64,000 nt of DNA. Origin: Caldifarciminota bacterium UBA6260 (lineage in GTDB: Bacteria; Hydrothermota; 32-111). Below, one piece after another: positions 43,681 to 52,119 of this stretch (positions are counted from its first letter, which is position 1; each line of letters starts with the position of its first letter). The notes under the pieces are model-generated. The model was not told the origin of the DNA, did not search any database, and was given only the letters and a program-made list of their open reading frames with translations. The stretch is from the NCBI GenBank assembly GCA_002441125.1, contig DJVI01000003.1:46035-110034 (forward strand), read 5' to 3'. Both the position numbers and the translations under genes were made by a program.

Positions 43681-43865
43681 ATTTACCGTCCTATTTTTAA
43701 TTAAAAACTCTTTTTCCCTTTTATTTTTTCTTTTTCTTTTCAAATAAGAATTTAATGATTTCTTATTTTGTCTGCTAACTCTTTTAATTTGGGCTAACTT
43801 ATATTTTTTTGGTTGTTATTCTTTTTATAAATTGTCATTGCTGTTTTTATAATAAATTATGTTCA

Positions 43866-44714
43866 TTAATTATATTTTTTTTTCGAATTAGATTCGTATA
43901 TTGTATTGGATATCGGTGATTTATAAAGATCTTCATTCAAAAAATTAATTAACTTTTTTATTCCTTCTTTATCTTCTGGAAATTTAATTTTTTCATCTTT
44001 AAAACAGTCGATTCCCAGTTCTTCTGCATAGTTTTTTACTTGCTGAAAGTTTTTTTTAACATATTGAAGTATGTTATTTTTGGAGATAAGAAAAATTTTC
44101 TTTCTAATAGTACTTGTTAGATTTTCTTCTTTTAGTTCTCCATTAAAAATCTTTTGCTTACAAAATTCATCAATTTCTTGTTTTGTTGCTTCTCTATAAA
44201 TATCTGATAAATTAAATATCTTACTTGCATTATGAAAAGAAGTAAATAAAAGACTTTTCGAATTCAAATCTACAATACAATCAATATTATTGTCTATTTT
44301 TATTCCTTTTTTATCTTCATAATTAAAAGTATTATTTGAAAAAATTAAAAAACTTTTAGGTTTAATAAACTTTCTATTGTCCATGCTTTGAAAAATCAGG
44401 TATTTATCTTGAACTGCAATCAGTATTTTAATATTTTCAATATCATTGTTATCGATTTGATTTAAAGTAATCAAATTATTAAAAATCACATTATTTAAAT
44501 CGCAATTGTAAATATTATTATTCAAATCAAACTTTTTTAATTCATAAATCTCATTATCTTCACATTTATAATTGCCTTCAAAACCAACTTTTAGAGTATC
44601 GTTTATAAAGGTTTCCTTAACTCCATTGTAATGTTTAATTAAATCCTCTTGAATACCATTTGATAATGGTAATCTTCTAATTTTTCTATCATTAATTATT
44701 GCTATAAGATTCAT
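43866..44714 (-). CDS. kwaB: Kiwa anti-phage protein KwaB (DUF4868)
   Basis: A 282-residue soluble protein with the DUF4868 pattern of KwaB. Residues 95-185 read 'IKILIAVQDKYLIFQSMDNRKFI', 'SFLIFSNNTFNY' and 'IDCIVDLNSKSLLFTSFHNASKIFNLSDIYREATKQEIDEF', matching the family's I-x-A-x-Q/FQ/F-x-S-F signature. The rest is Asn/Lys-rich. SD AAAGGAG is seven bases before the ATG. It follows kwaA by 15 bases, the known kwaA-kwaB order. In studied systems KwaA is a membrane sensor and KwaB the DNA-binding effector. The call rests on remembered family features plus gene order. Confidence 0.75.
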   Translation of the reverse strand: MNLIAIINDRKIRRLPLSNGIQEDLIKHYNGVKETFINDTLKVGFEGNYKCEDNEIYELKKFDLNNNIYNCDLNNVIFNNLITLNQIDNNDIENIKILIAVQDKYLIFQSMDNRKFIKPKSFLIFSNNTFNYEDKKGIKIDNNIDCIVDLNSKSLLFTSFHNASKIFNLSDIYREATKQEIDEFCKQKIFNGELKEENLTSTIRKKIFLISKNNILQYVKKNFQQVKNYAEELGIDCFKDEKIKFPEDKEGIKKLINFLNEDLYKSPISNTIYESNSKKKYN

Positions 44715-44729
44715 TATTTTACTCCTTTC

Positions 44730-45251
44730 TTAATTAACTTCTGATTTATCTACCTCTAATAAAGTGTAGTCATCTAATTGAACTACACTGTTTATCTCAT
44801 TTGCATTCATTAAAGTTTTTTTTGTTATAAGTACAAAGGTAGTTCCATTATTAAATGAAACTGTGTAATAGTGATAACCGAATAATCCTAAAATGGGATT
44901 GAAGTGATAAATATTTGTTGTAAAAACTATAAACAAATATAAAAACAAAATAAATAATGTTAGTTTTATATCAAAACCTATGAACGGTAATATGTAAGCA
45001 AAAATATAGGAAATAACCTCAGTATCAGAATTTTGGATTGAATGAATTGTCACTTTAATTACCTCCAATTTTTTCTTTGCTAATCTAATCATAAAAAACG
45101 AGATAATAATAATTATCAAAAAAATCAAAAGATAAAACCAACCATCGAATAGGTTAAAATTTTTTGAAAAATCTTTGAACCAAAAAGTAATAGCTACTGG
45201 TGATAGTGAAGTTATAGCCAAAATAAATTTTCTTATGAATTTACTAAACAT
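44730..45251 (-). CDS. kwaA: Kiwa anti-phage membrane protein KwaA
   Basis: A 173-residue membrane protein with four hydrophobic segments (about 8-26, 38-56, 80-92, 94-112), then a cytoplasmic tail. The tail-proximal 'FNPILGLFGYHYYTVSFNNGTTFVLITKKTL' matches KwaA, in which an 'N-P-x-L-x-x-x-G-Y' box precedes a soluble beta domain. It sits directly before kwaB. GAGG lies five bases before the ATG. KwaA is the membrane component of Kiwa and is thought to sense phage attack at the envelope. Confidence comes from the pair. Confidence 0.72.
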   Translation of the reverse strand: MFSKFIRKFILAITSLSPVAITFWFKDFSKNFNLFDGWFYLLIFLIIIIISFFMIRLAKKKLEVIKVTIHSIQNSDTEVISYIFAYILPFIGFDIKLTLFILFLYLFIVFTTNIYHFNPILGLFGYHYYTVSFNNGTTFVLITKKTLMNANEINSVVQLDDYTLLEVDKSEVN

Positions 45252-45281
45252 TTTTACCTCACTTTTATATTATCCCTTACA

Positions 45282-45290
45282 ACTATAGCA
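45282..45290 (-). promoter_or_regulatory. Possible internal promoter for kwaAB
   Basis: On the minus strand, TGCTATAGT (45290-45282) is an extended -10 upstream of kwaA, in the 109-base gap after the methylase gene. No -35 match is seen. It would let kwaAB be expressed apart from the methylase/helicase pair. Confidence 0.3.
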
Positions 45291-45360
45291 TTTTTTAACT
45301 GATTTTGATTGTAATAAATCATAGTTTTATTTTTTTACTCTTGCATTTTCAAATTTTATT

Positions 45361-48300
45361 CTATCCTTCTATTATCCTAATCTCCTCCTCCGTCAAATCA
45401 TACAATCTATACACCAGCTTATCTATCTCTTTTTCCCACTCGCTTGTATCTGCCTGCAGATTTTGTTTTTTTGCCTTTAAAATTTTATCTACCAGCTCCT
45501 CAATTTGCTTTACTATGGCCTCATTGGATGGAGTGATGGGAGGAAGGGGTAAATTTTCTAAAAATGCTTTCTTATATCTATATCCTTCTTTGCCTAGACC
45601 ACCGCCAGCATACCAATGTTTGAAAAAATAACTTACAGGATTAGAATTTAGTAAACCACAAATGTATTTTATACATTCTCCAGTCATTAAAAAGCTAGTA
45701 GCTTCAACATAAAATTTCTCTGTATCATAAAAAAATTGTGGTTGTCTAACTATTTCCGAATACACCACCTTCTCCTTCTCAAACTCGGGGTAGTAGGTAG
45801 CAGCACATCTTTGCAAAGCATACCATTCATATCTAATACCTGTTTCTTCTTTATTTCTTTTTGATAAAGCATCTTTAAATTGCAATAAATGATTATAAAC
45901 AGAAGGGAGTTGTTTTTCAAATTCTATTTCTGCTTTTTCACTTGCTCCTTGAATAGATAAATCTTCGTGTAAAGGGAAATGCCAAGGAATAAAAATCACC
46001 CACAAACCTGCCCACTCGTAGTAGTAGCGTTTTATATCTCTACCTCGCAGGATGGGTTTGATAATGGCTTCGGTGCGTTCTCTTTCGGCTTCGTCTTGGC
46101 AGTTGGCAAGTATTTCGTTGCGTTTTTCGGTGTCAATAATAAATGCATCGTTCAATCCCGTTTTAATTCCATAATATATCTTTACATCCCAATCTTTAAG
46201 GGGTTTGCCAATTTTTTCAATTTTTTCTTTTAATTTTTGCTCTTCATTTGAGCCAATAAACCATGCATCACCTGAAAGTTTAGTAAGATTAACACCTTTT
46301 TCCTTCAATGCTTTGGAGATATCCTCTTTATCCTCTTTTTGTAGAGTAACTGCTTTAGTATTTGAAGCACTCCTGATTCGAGAAACATTTTCTTTCATAA
46401 TCAAAAGTATATTTGTATCAACGGTTGCATTCTCAAAAACTTTAGGACCTAAATCAATAAGTTGTAAAGGAGAGTGTTTGATAAAAAATTCACGCAGTTT
46501 TTTACCATATCCTGCTCTCATCCATTTGTTGGAAGTAATATAGCATAAAAATCCATTTTTTTTTAATAAGTTAATCCCCTTTTCATAAAACAAACAATAA
46601 ATATCACCTTCTCTATCAAATGTTTCATAATCTTGATCTTTATACAAATCTGCAATTTTCTTCTCTTTATCTGCTTTTTTTTGAAGCTGTATATATGGTG
46701 GATTCCCTATTACAATATCAAAATTATCATTTAAACCAAACATAAATTCTGGTTCAAACCATTTACTACTTTCTCCAGAAAAAGGATTCCAATTGGATAA
46801 GTAGAGTTGACTTGTATATTCCTTACTTCTCGTTTCTTTCCATATTAGCATTGTTTCAAATAATTCTTTTTGAATTTCTTCTATTTCTTTTATTGTCTTT
46901 TCCTTTTCAACAGAATGACTGTAAAAATATGTAGAAACTTTTTCCTTAAGTTTGATAATCAAATTTTGGATTTCATGAGCTTGAATATCAAAAACTTTTG
47001 TTAATCCAATCAATGTATTTGCACAAACAAATTTAAATTCAAGATTTGGCAAAGGTTCTATTTTAATATTTTCAACAAATTTTTGTTCAACTATCAAAGT
47101 TAAAAAACATCTTAATTTTGATATTTCAACTGCAATAGGTTGAATATCTACTCCATATATTGAGTTCTTCAATATTCCCTTTTTACGAATGTAATCAGGA
47201 TTCTGTTTAACCAAAAATTCTTTTGTGATTTTTCTTATACCGGCATCTTTAATTTGATTTAGTTGTTTTTCAAGCCATTTTTCCGAATTTGGATCAATTT
47301 TCTGTAGTATCAAAGTTATCTTTTGAAGCATACCTATTGGGAATGCTCCAGAACCACATGCTGGATCAAGTATTTTAACCTTTTCAAGTGCATCTATAAT
47401 TTTTTCTTTTTCATCATCATTTAAATCATTCACAATTTCTTCATTTTCAAATTTTAGAAGATCATCAATTTTTTTCTCTTCTATTCCTGCTTCGTTTATC
47501 AGATAATACTTTAGACTTTCATTCACCATATAATCAACAATCAACCTTGGAGTATAATAACTACCAGTAGACTTTCTTGCAGGCTGGGAAGTTTCAGGAT
47601 TTATCTCCGCAAGTAGATTTTCAAAAATTCTTCCAAGCATTTCAGGATCTATTGACAACTCTATGTCAACAGTCGAATTTTCATCAACTGTAAAATTATA
47701 TGTTTCAAAAAGTTCAAATAGTTCTTTGAACCATTCGTTTTCAATCTTTAAACTATTCTCATATTTTGATAATGATTGAAATCCCTGTTCATAAAAATCA
47801 TCTTTATGTGGCTCAAATAAACCACCATTCAAAAATGGGATTTTATCAAGTAAAGATATTAACCTTTCATTTAGAAATGAATCTTTTAACTTTCTTTCAT
47901 CTTCTTTAGTATTCAAAACCATAAAAAATAATGGTTCAATAACACGGTGGTAATAACTTTTATTACCAATAATATCAACATCAAATAACTCTTTATCAAT
48001 AATTTCCTTTTTAACCAAGAACCAACAAAATATCAATCTTCCAATCAACCTTACACCAAATTCCTGTCTTAATAATTTATTATTTGCTTCAGGTAATGTT
48101 AAACAACCTTTCTCCTCTATTTTATTTCTGCCAATTATCCTTTCACCACCCACAAGTTTTGTGAATAACTTTGATATCTCATTATAAAATTCTTTATTTA
48201 CAACCTCTATTGAAAATCTTTCTTTTAGATCTTTAAAATCTTTAACTCTCCCTTTTTTAATAAGATATTCATTAGGAGTATGAATCTTTGCATTTTTTCC

Positions 48301-48699
48301 TAAATAAAATGAAAATCTTCTCGGATTTGAATACAAAGTTTCTATTTTCCCCTTATTAATATCAAAATCTATCTGAATAAGAGAAAATCTATAATTATCT
48401 GAATCTTTATTCAAAAATATACACAGAGAATTTTTATGCCCAAGTTTTCTCATAACCTTAAAAGACTCTCTTGTTAATGTGACTCTTGGATCTTTTTCAG
48501 ACTGATGAAAAATTTCATAAACTGGAAGATTATCCAATCTGCTATCATAACCTAAAAAAGTTAACTTTTTTATTTTGTCAAAACCTTCTTTTAAATCTAT
48601 TTCTTCTGGTTCCTGTTTATAATTAATAAGAAAATCTTTCAAAAACAATGAAAATTTTTCTCTATCATATTTTTCCTGAAAAATTGCCTCTTTCCCCAT
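45361..48699 (-). CDS. Eco57I-class N6-adenine DNA methyltransferase of a defence pair
   Basis: A 1112-residue protein. After an N-terminal region of about 360 residues of unknown fold comes an N6-adenine methylase: 'STGSYYTPRLIVDYMV' near residue 380, SAM motif I 'DPACGSGAF' at 445, catalytic 'NPPY' at 666-669 and 'YITSNKWMRAGYGKKLREF'. The last third is target-recognition-like, ending in 'FLENLPLPPI'. No nuclease motif is evident, so it probably depends on the upstream PLD-helicase for cleavage. The start shares one base with the helicase stop (TAATG) and has GAGGAG five bases before it. It resembles methylases of type IIG, BREX and DISARM but lacks their partners here. Confidence 0.85.
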   Translation of the reverse strand: MGKEAIFQEKYDREKFSLFLKDFLINYKQEPEEIDLKEGFDKIKKLTFLGYDSRLDNLPVYEIFHQSEKDPRVTLTRESFKVMRKLGHKNSLCIFLNKDSDNYRFSLIQIDFDINKGKIETLYSNPRRFSFYLGKNAKIHTPNEYLIKKGRVKDFKDLKERFSIEVVNKEFYNEISKLFTKLVGGERIIGRNKIEEKGCLTLPEANNKLLRQEFGVRLIGRLIFCWFLVKKEIIDKELFDVDIIGNKSYYHRVIEPLFFMVLNTKEDERKLKDSFLNERLISLLDKIPFLNGGLFEPHKDDFYEQGFQSLSKYENSLKIENEWFKELFELFETYNFTVDENSTVDIELSIDPEMLGRIFENLLAEINPETSQPARKSTGSYYTPRLIVDYMVNESLKYYLINEAGIEEKKIDDLLKFENEEIVNDLNDDEKEKIIDALEKVKILDPACGSGAFPIGMLQKITLILQKIDPNSEKWLEKQLNQIKDAGIRKITKEFLVKQNPDYIRKKGILKNSIYGVDIQPIAVEISKLRCFLTLIVEQKFVENIKIEPLPNLEFKFVCANTLIGLTKVFDIQAHEIQNLIIKLKEKVSTYFYSHSVEKEKTIKEIEEIQKELFETMLIWKETRSKEYTSQLYLSNWNPFSGESSKWFEPEFMFGLNDNFDIVIGNPPYIQLQKKADKEKKIADLYKDQDYETFDREGDIYCLFYEKGINLLKKNGFLCYITSNKWMRAGYGKKLREFFIKHSPLQLIDLGPKVFENATVDTNILLIMKENVSRIRSASNTKAVTLQKEDKEDISKALKEKGVNLTKLSGDAWFIGSNEEQKLKEKIEKIGKPLKDWDVKIYYGIKTGLNDAFIIDTEKRNEILANCQDEAERERTEAIIKPILRGRDIKRYYYEWAGLWVIFIPWHFPLHEDLSIQGASEKAEIEFEKQLPSVYNHLLQFKDALSKRNKEETGIRYEWYALQRCAATYYPEFEKEKVVYSEIVRQPQFFYDTEKFYVEATSFLMTGECIKYICGLLNSNPVSYFFKHWYAGGGLGKEGYRYKKAFLENLPLPPITPSNEAIVKQIEELVDKILKAKKQNLQADTSEWEKEIDKLVYRLYDLTEEEIRIIEG

Positions 48700-51600
48700 T
48701 AGAACTCCTCCGATAAAATTATTGTTTCTTTCGACTCATCTATAGTTTGAGCTCTTCTCTTTATATTCTTAAGATAATCTTCTGGAATTTTTGTTTTTAA
48801 ATTATCAACTTCTGAATAAAGATCACTATTAAGATCTATTTTATTTATTTCTCTCATACAATAATCAGGTAATCCATTCAACTCTTCAATCGTCTCTCTT
48901 AAAAGTTTTAAATAGTTGCTCCTATCTTTTACTTTTTCTTCCAATAATCTAACAATCTCAAAAGTTTTTTGTTCACCTTTATCAAGTGTTCTTTTCTTTT
49001 TTTGATTAGAAATATACTTTTTTAGAATTTTATATTTCTCATCAAAAGACTCAGAGACATTTTCACCTTCCTCTATTAAATCAGATTTAAATATTTCTAT
49101 TCCCTTTTTAGCATCTAACAATTCAACATTCCCATTCTCATCAATAAAAACAAAAAGATAATTATATCCTTTTTTAGCAAAAGTAATTATTCCTTTTATA
49201 TTACTATTTTTCCTTTTTATTTTTGTTTTTAAAGGTATTTTATCTGCCTCTTCTATCAGGGCTGGATACTCTTTTTTTATTTTATCAAGAAAGGCTAAAT
49301 AATAGGTATCCCATGATTCTTTTGATTCTTCATCGATCTGATTTTTGAACTGCTCGACAAAAAAGGATTGTATTTTTTCATCGTCTGTTAATATTTTTGT
49401 ATCAGAACCCAACAGTTCTTGAATAATGGAAATTTTCATGGTTGTAATGGCTTTAATTTTTGTCTCTTCTTCTCCAATGTATGTTGGAAAACAATTGTAT
49501 ATATACAATTTTTCAAAGACTTTTTTATTTATTCTATTTATTCTTCCAAATCTCTGGATAACTTTTGTTGGATTATATGGAATATCATAATTAATAAGTA
49601 TGCCTGCTCTATGCAGGTTGTATCCTTCAGATATTGCATCTGTTGATATTAAAATATCATAATCATTTTCCTGTTCATATTCAGGCAAACCAGCATCAAA
49701 ATTTTTTAAAATTTTATTTAATGTTTTCTGTTTAAGAGATGAGTTGTATTTTATAATCCTAAATTTATCTTTGAGTTCATCATATATATAATCTACTGTA
49801 TCTGCAAACTGACTAAATATTACTATTTTTCTTTCTGGTTGTTCCTTTAAAAATTCTTCTAAGTGTTTTTTTATAACTTTTAATTTTTTGTCCTCATATT
49901 TACTGTTTTTATTTTCATCAACCCATCTATCTTTAACCTTTTCAAGTAATTTTATATCTCTCTCTATTTCTTCTATAAATTCTTTTCTGATTTCATTCCC
50001 ATCTATGAACCATATGCCTTTATTTTTTAATTCATTGATAACATTTTCCATAGACTTTTTTTCAAGTAAATCTTTTGAAATAATCTCTGGAAAAAGTTCA
50101 TTTTCAATATTTTCTTCAAGTTCTTCATTTAGAACTTCATCAGGATCAGGTATATATCCTTTTTTATATATTGGAACCTGATTGAATTTGTTAACCCATT
50201 TTAACATATTATTGTATGAATCAATCATATTATCAATACTTTTTAAAAAAGAAGGAATAGAACTTTCAAACCTATAAACAAGCATTCTTCTCATAAAAGA
50301 TGCTATATTTCTTTGACCCTGTGCAAACAATTCAAAACTTCCGAATTCTTCTTCGACCTGTTTTTTATATTTTTCATAGTTTTTTAAATAATCAACAGGT
50401 TTATACCTCGCACCTATGAGCCCCTTCTTTTTTGACCTATATTCTTCAGGTTTTAAATCAGGAGGGCATATTTGATCTATTGTCCATTCATAAATTTCAG
50501 TTAATTCTTCAAGATTGTAGGTAATCAGTCTTGGTGATTCAATTTCTGAAAAACTTACTCCCTGGCTATTTAAATCATCTCTATATCTTGGAATTTTTTC
50601 TAAGTCTATCCTCGTTCTCCTAATAATAAATGGTTCAATTATATTTCTTATCTGTTTACCTATTTTCTTAATTTCTTCATGATAGTTTATTTTTTGGCTC
50701 TTTTCGCTTTCTTTCTTTAATTGCTTTTCTTCATTAATCAAATTTCTGAATGTTAAAGTGAGTGTTTCAGTGGTTTGGATAGTTGATTTTCCCGGTATTT
50801 GAAAAAGTTTTATCATTGAAAATATATCCTCTACTTTGTTATTGAATGGAGTTGCTGTAAGAAGAATAACTTTTCTTCCAGAACACAACTTATGAAGATA
50901 ACCGTAGGTTTGAGTGGCTTCATTCCTATATTTATGAGATTCATCTATAATTATAAGGATATCTTTCGTTGTCTTTTTATACTCTTCATAGGCTTTATCT
51001 ATAAGCCCACTTGAGTAAACCTTCCCTCTAATTTCAAATTTTTTTCTGTATTTTTCCCATTCATCCATCAAATGAGGTGGAGCAATTATAACAGTTTCAA
51101 GTTGAAAATAGTTTGCAATGGTAGCAGCTATAATACTTTTACCTAAACCAACAACATCAGCAATTATTACTCCGTTGTGTTTTTTTATTGTTGATATTGC
51201 TTTGTTTATGGCGTCTTTCTGATACTCTAAATTAATATATACACCTTCTGTTATCTCTTGAGGATATTTTAAACCCTCAGGCTTCTCAACTTCGAAATAT
51301 TCTTTTAAAACCCTCAAATAAAGCAAAAAAGGTTTTGGCTTTGATTCAAACCAGACATTCGAAAGAACTTTTTTATAAAAGATATCGAAATTGTTTTTAT
51401 CTAGAATTTCAACTGAGTTTTCCCACAAAGAATCAAATATTTTTTTTGCATTTTCATAATCCTGTTTATCTCTTAAAATAACATTTATTTCACTTCTATC
51501 GGATAATCCTGAAATGCTTAGATTACTTGATCCTGTAATAACAACTCCGGGATAATTTCCATTCTCATTGTGAACTTTTGATTTTCTAAAAATATACATC

Positions 51601-52007
51601 TTTGCATGGTTTGGAATTCTTGTCTTTCTTATTTCTATTAAACCTTTCTTCACCATATCCAAAAAATGATAAAAAGATTTTTTAAATTCACTATTATCAA
51701 ATTCTTCTATGTTACTTATCATTTCCACATAGTTTTGATAAACTTTCTCTTTAATATCTTCATCTCCCATATCTTGAATAGATGAAGCGATATAAACTTC
51801 TTTTAAACCATTATACAAAGATGGTTCAATATCCATACCAATAAGTATTTTTAAAGGTTTATCCTTGATATTTTCATACAACTCTTTATACCCGGAGAAA
51901 TAAAAATAACCAACAAGAAAATAGAGTTCATCAGTTGTAGGCAAAATATCATTAATGATATTAGATAGTAAAGTTTCTTGATTAGTTATGAAAGAATGTT
52001 GTGGCAT
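48699..52007 (-). CDS. PLD-nuclease/SNF2-type helicase fusion of a defence pair
   Basis: A 1102-residue protein. The N-terminal phospholipase-D-type domain (about 1-180) has His134-x-Lys136 in 'NHAKMYIF' and 'GSSNLS' at 159-164, one HKD half-site as in dimeric PLD nucleases. The superfamily-2 helicase core follows: Walker A 'GLGKS' at 287-291, 'DESH' at 355-358, 'LLTATPFNN', and the C-terminal lobe with 'IVIFSQFADTVDYI' and 'ILISTDAISEGYNL...QRFGRINR'. A helical region of about 200 residues ends it. AGGAGG precedes the ATG. Coupled to the methylase, it likely forms an ATP-dependent restriction or exclusion system with the PLD part as nuclease (inference). Confidence 0.85.
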   Translation of the reverse strand: MPQHSFITNQETLLSNIINDILPTTDELYFLVGYFYFSGYKELYENIKDKPLKILIGMDIEPSLYNGLKEVYIASSIQDMGDEDIKEKVYQNYVEMISNIEEFDNSEFKKSFYHFLDMVKKGLIEIRKTRIPNHAKMYIFRKSKVHNENGNYPGVVITGSSNLSISGLSDRSEINVILRDKQDYENAKKIFDSLWENSVEILDKNNFDIFYKKVLSNVWFESKPKPFLLYLRVLKEYFEVEKPEGLKYPQEITEGVYINLEYQKDAINKAISTIKKHNGVIIADVVGLGKSIIAATIANYFQLETVIIAPPHLMDEWEKYRKKFEIRGKVYSSGLIDKAYEEYKKTTKDILIIIDESHKYRNEATQTYGYLHKLCSGRKVILLTATPFNNKVEDIFSMIKLFQIPGKSTIQTTETLTLTFRNLINEEKQLKKESEKSQKINYHEEIKKIGKQIRNIIEPFIIRRTRIDLEKIPRYRDDLNSQGVSFSEIESPRLITYNLEELTEIYEWTIDQICPPDLKPEEYRSKKKGLIGARYKPVDYLKNYEKYKKQVEEEFGSFELFAQGQRNIASFMRRMLVYRFESSIPSFLKSIDNMIDSYNNMLKWVNKFNQVPIYKKGYIPDPDEVLNEELEENIENELFPEIISKDLLEKKSMENVINELKNKGIWFIDGNEIRKEFIEEIERDIKLLEKVKDRWVDENKNSKYEDKKLKVIKKHLEEFLKEQPERKIVIFSQFADTVDYIYDELKDKFRIIKYNSSLKQKTLNKILKNFDAGLPEYEQENDYDILISTDAISEGYNLHRAGILINYDIPYNPTKVIQRFGRINRINKKVFEKLYIYNCFPTYIGEEETKIKAITTMKISIIQELLGSDTKILTDDEKIQSFFVEQFKNQIDEESKESWDTYYLAFLDKIKKEYPALIEEADKIPLKTKIKRKNSNIKGIITFAKKGYNYLFVFIDENGNVELLDAKKGIEIFKSDLIEEGENVSESFDEKYKILKKYISNQKKKRTLDKGEQKTFEIVRLLEEKVKDRSNYLKLLRETIEELNGLPDYCMREINKIDLNSDLYSEVDNLKTKIPEDYLKNIKRRAQTIDESKETIILSEEF

Positions 52008-52073
52008 CTCATCCTCCTATAATAAAAGAATAATACCAAAACTTTTTTTTAAATCAATAAATTTATTCGTTTA

Positions 52074-52107
52074 TTTGGGGACGGTGCTTGACAGTGTGAC
52101 ATTTTTT
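52074..52107 (-). repeat. REP-like flank copy 3, right end of island, inverted
   Basis: On the plus strand GGGGACGGTGCTTGAC is followed by AGTGTGACA and a T-run. Its reverse complement matches copies 1 and 2 on the left, so the island is flanked by inverted copies. Confidence 0.7.
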
Positions 52108-52119
52108 ATGCGTAAAAAA

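Larger units (their letters stand above)
42518..52107. mobile_element. Defence island flanked by inverted REP-like repeats
   Basis: Five same-strand genes (PLD-helicase, methylase, kwaA, kwaB, Abi-like) lie between inverted copies of a short REP-like repeat, in the gap between two core envelope genes. No integrase, transposase or tRNA attachment site is visible. Codon use looks as AT-rich as the rest, with the kwa genes especially rich in Asn and Lys. I infer acquisition by recombination at repeat sequences rather than by an autonomous element. Confidence 0.6.

Noticed and set aside
45361..52007. DISARM or BREX assignment for the methylase and helicase
   Set aside because: No drmA, drmB, drmC, pglZ, brxB or brxC-like gene is in the window; the two parts alone do not define those systems.
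42518..52107. Island as an integrative element inserted at a tRNA
   Set aside because: No tRNA, integrase or direct att-like repeat lies at either end; the tRNA cluster is 27 kb away.
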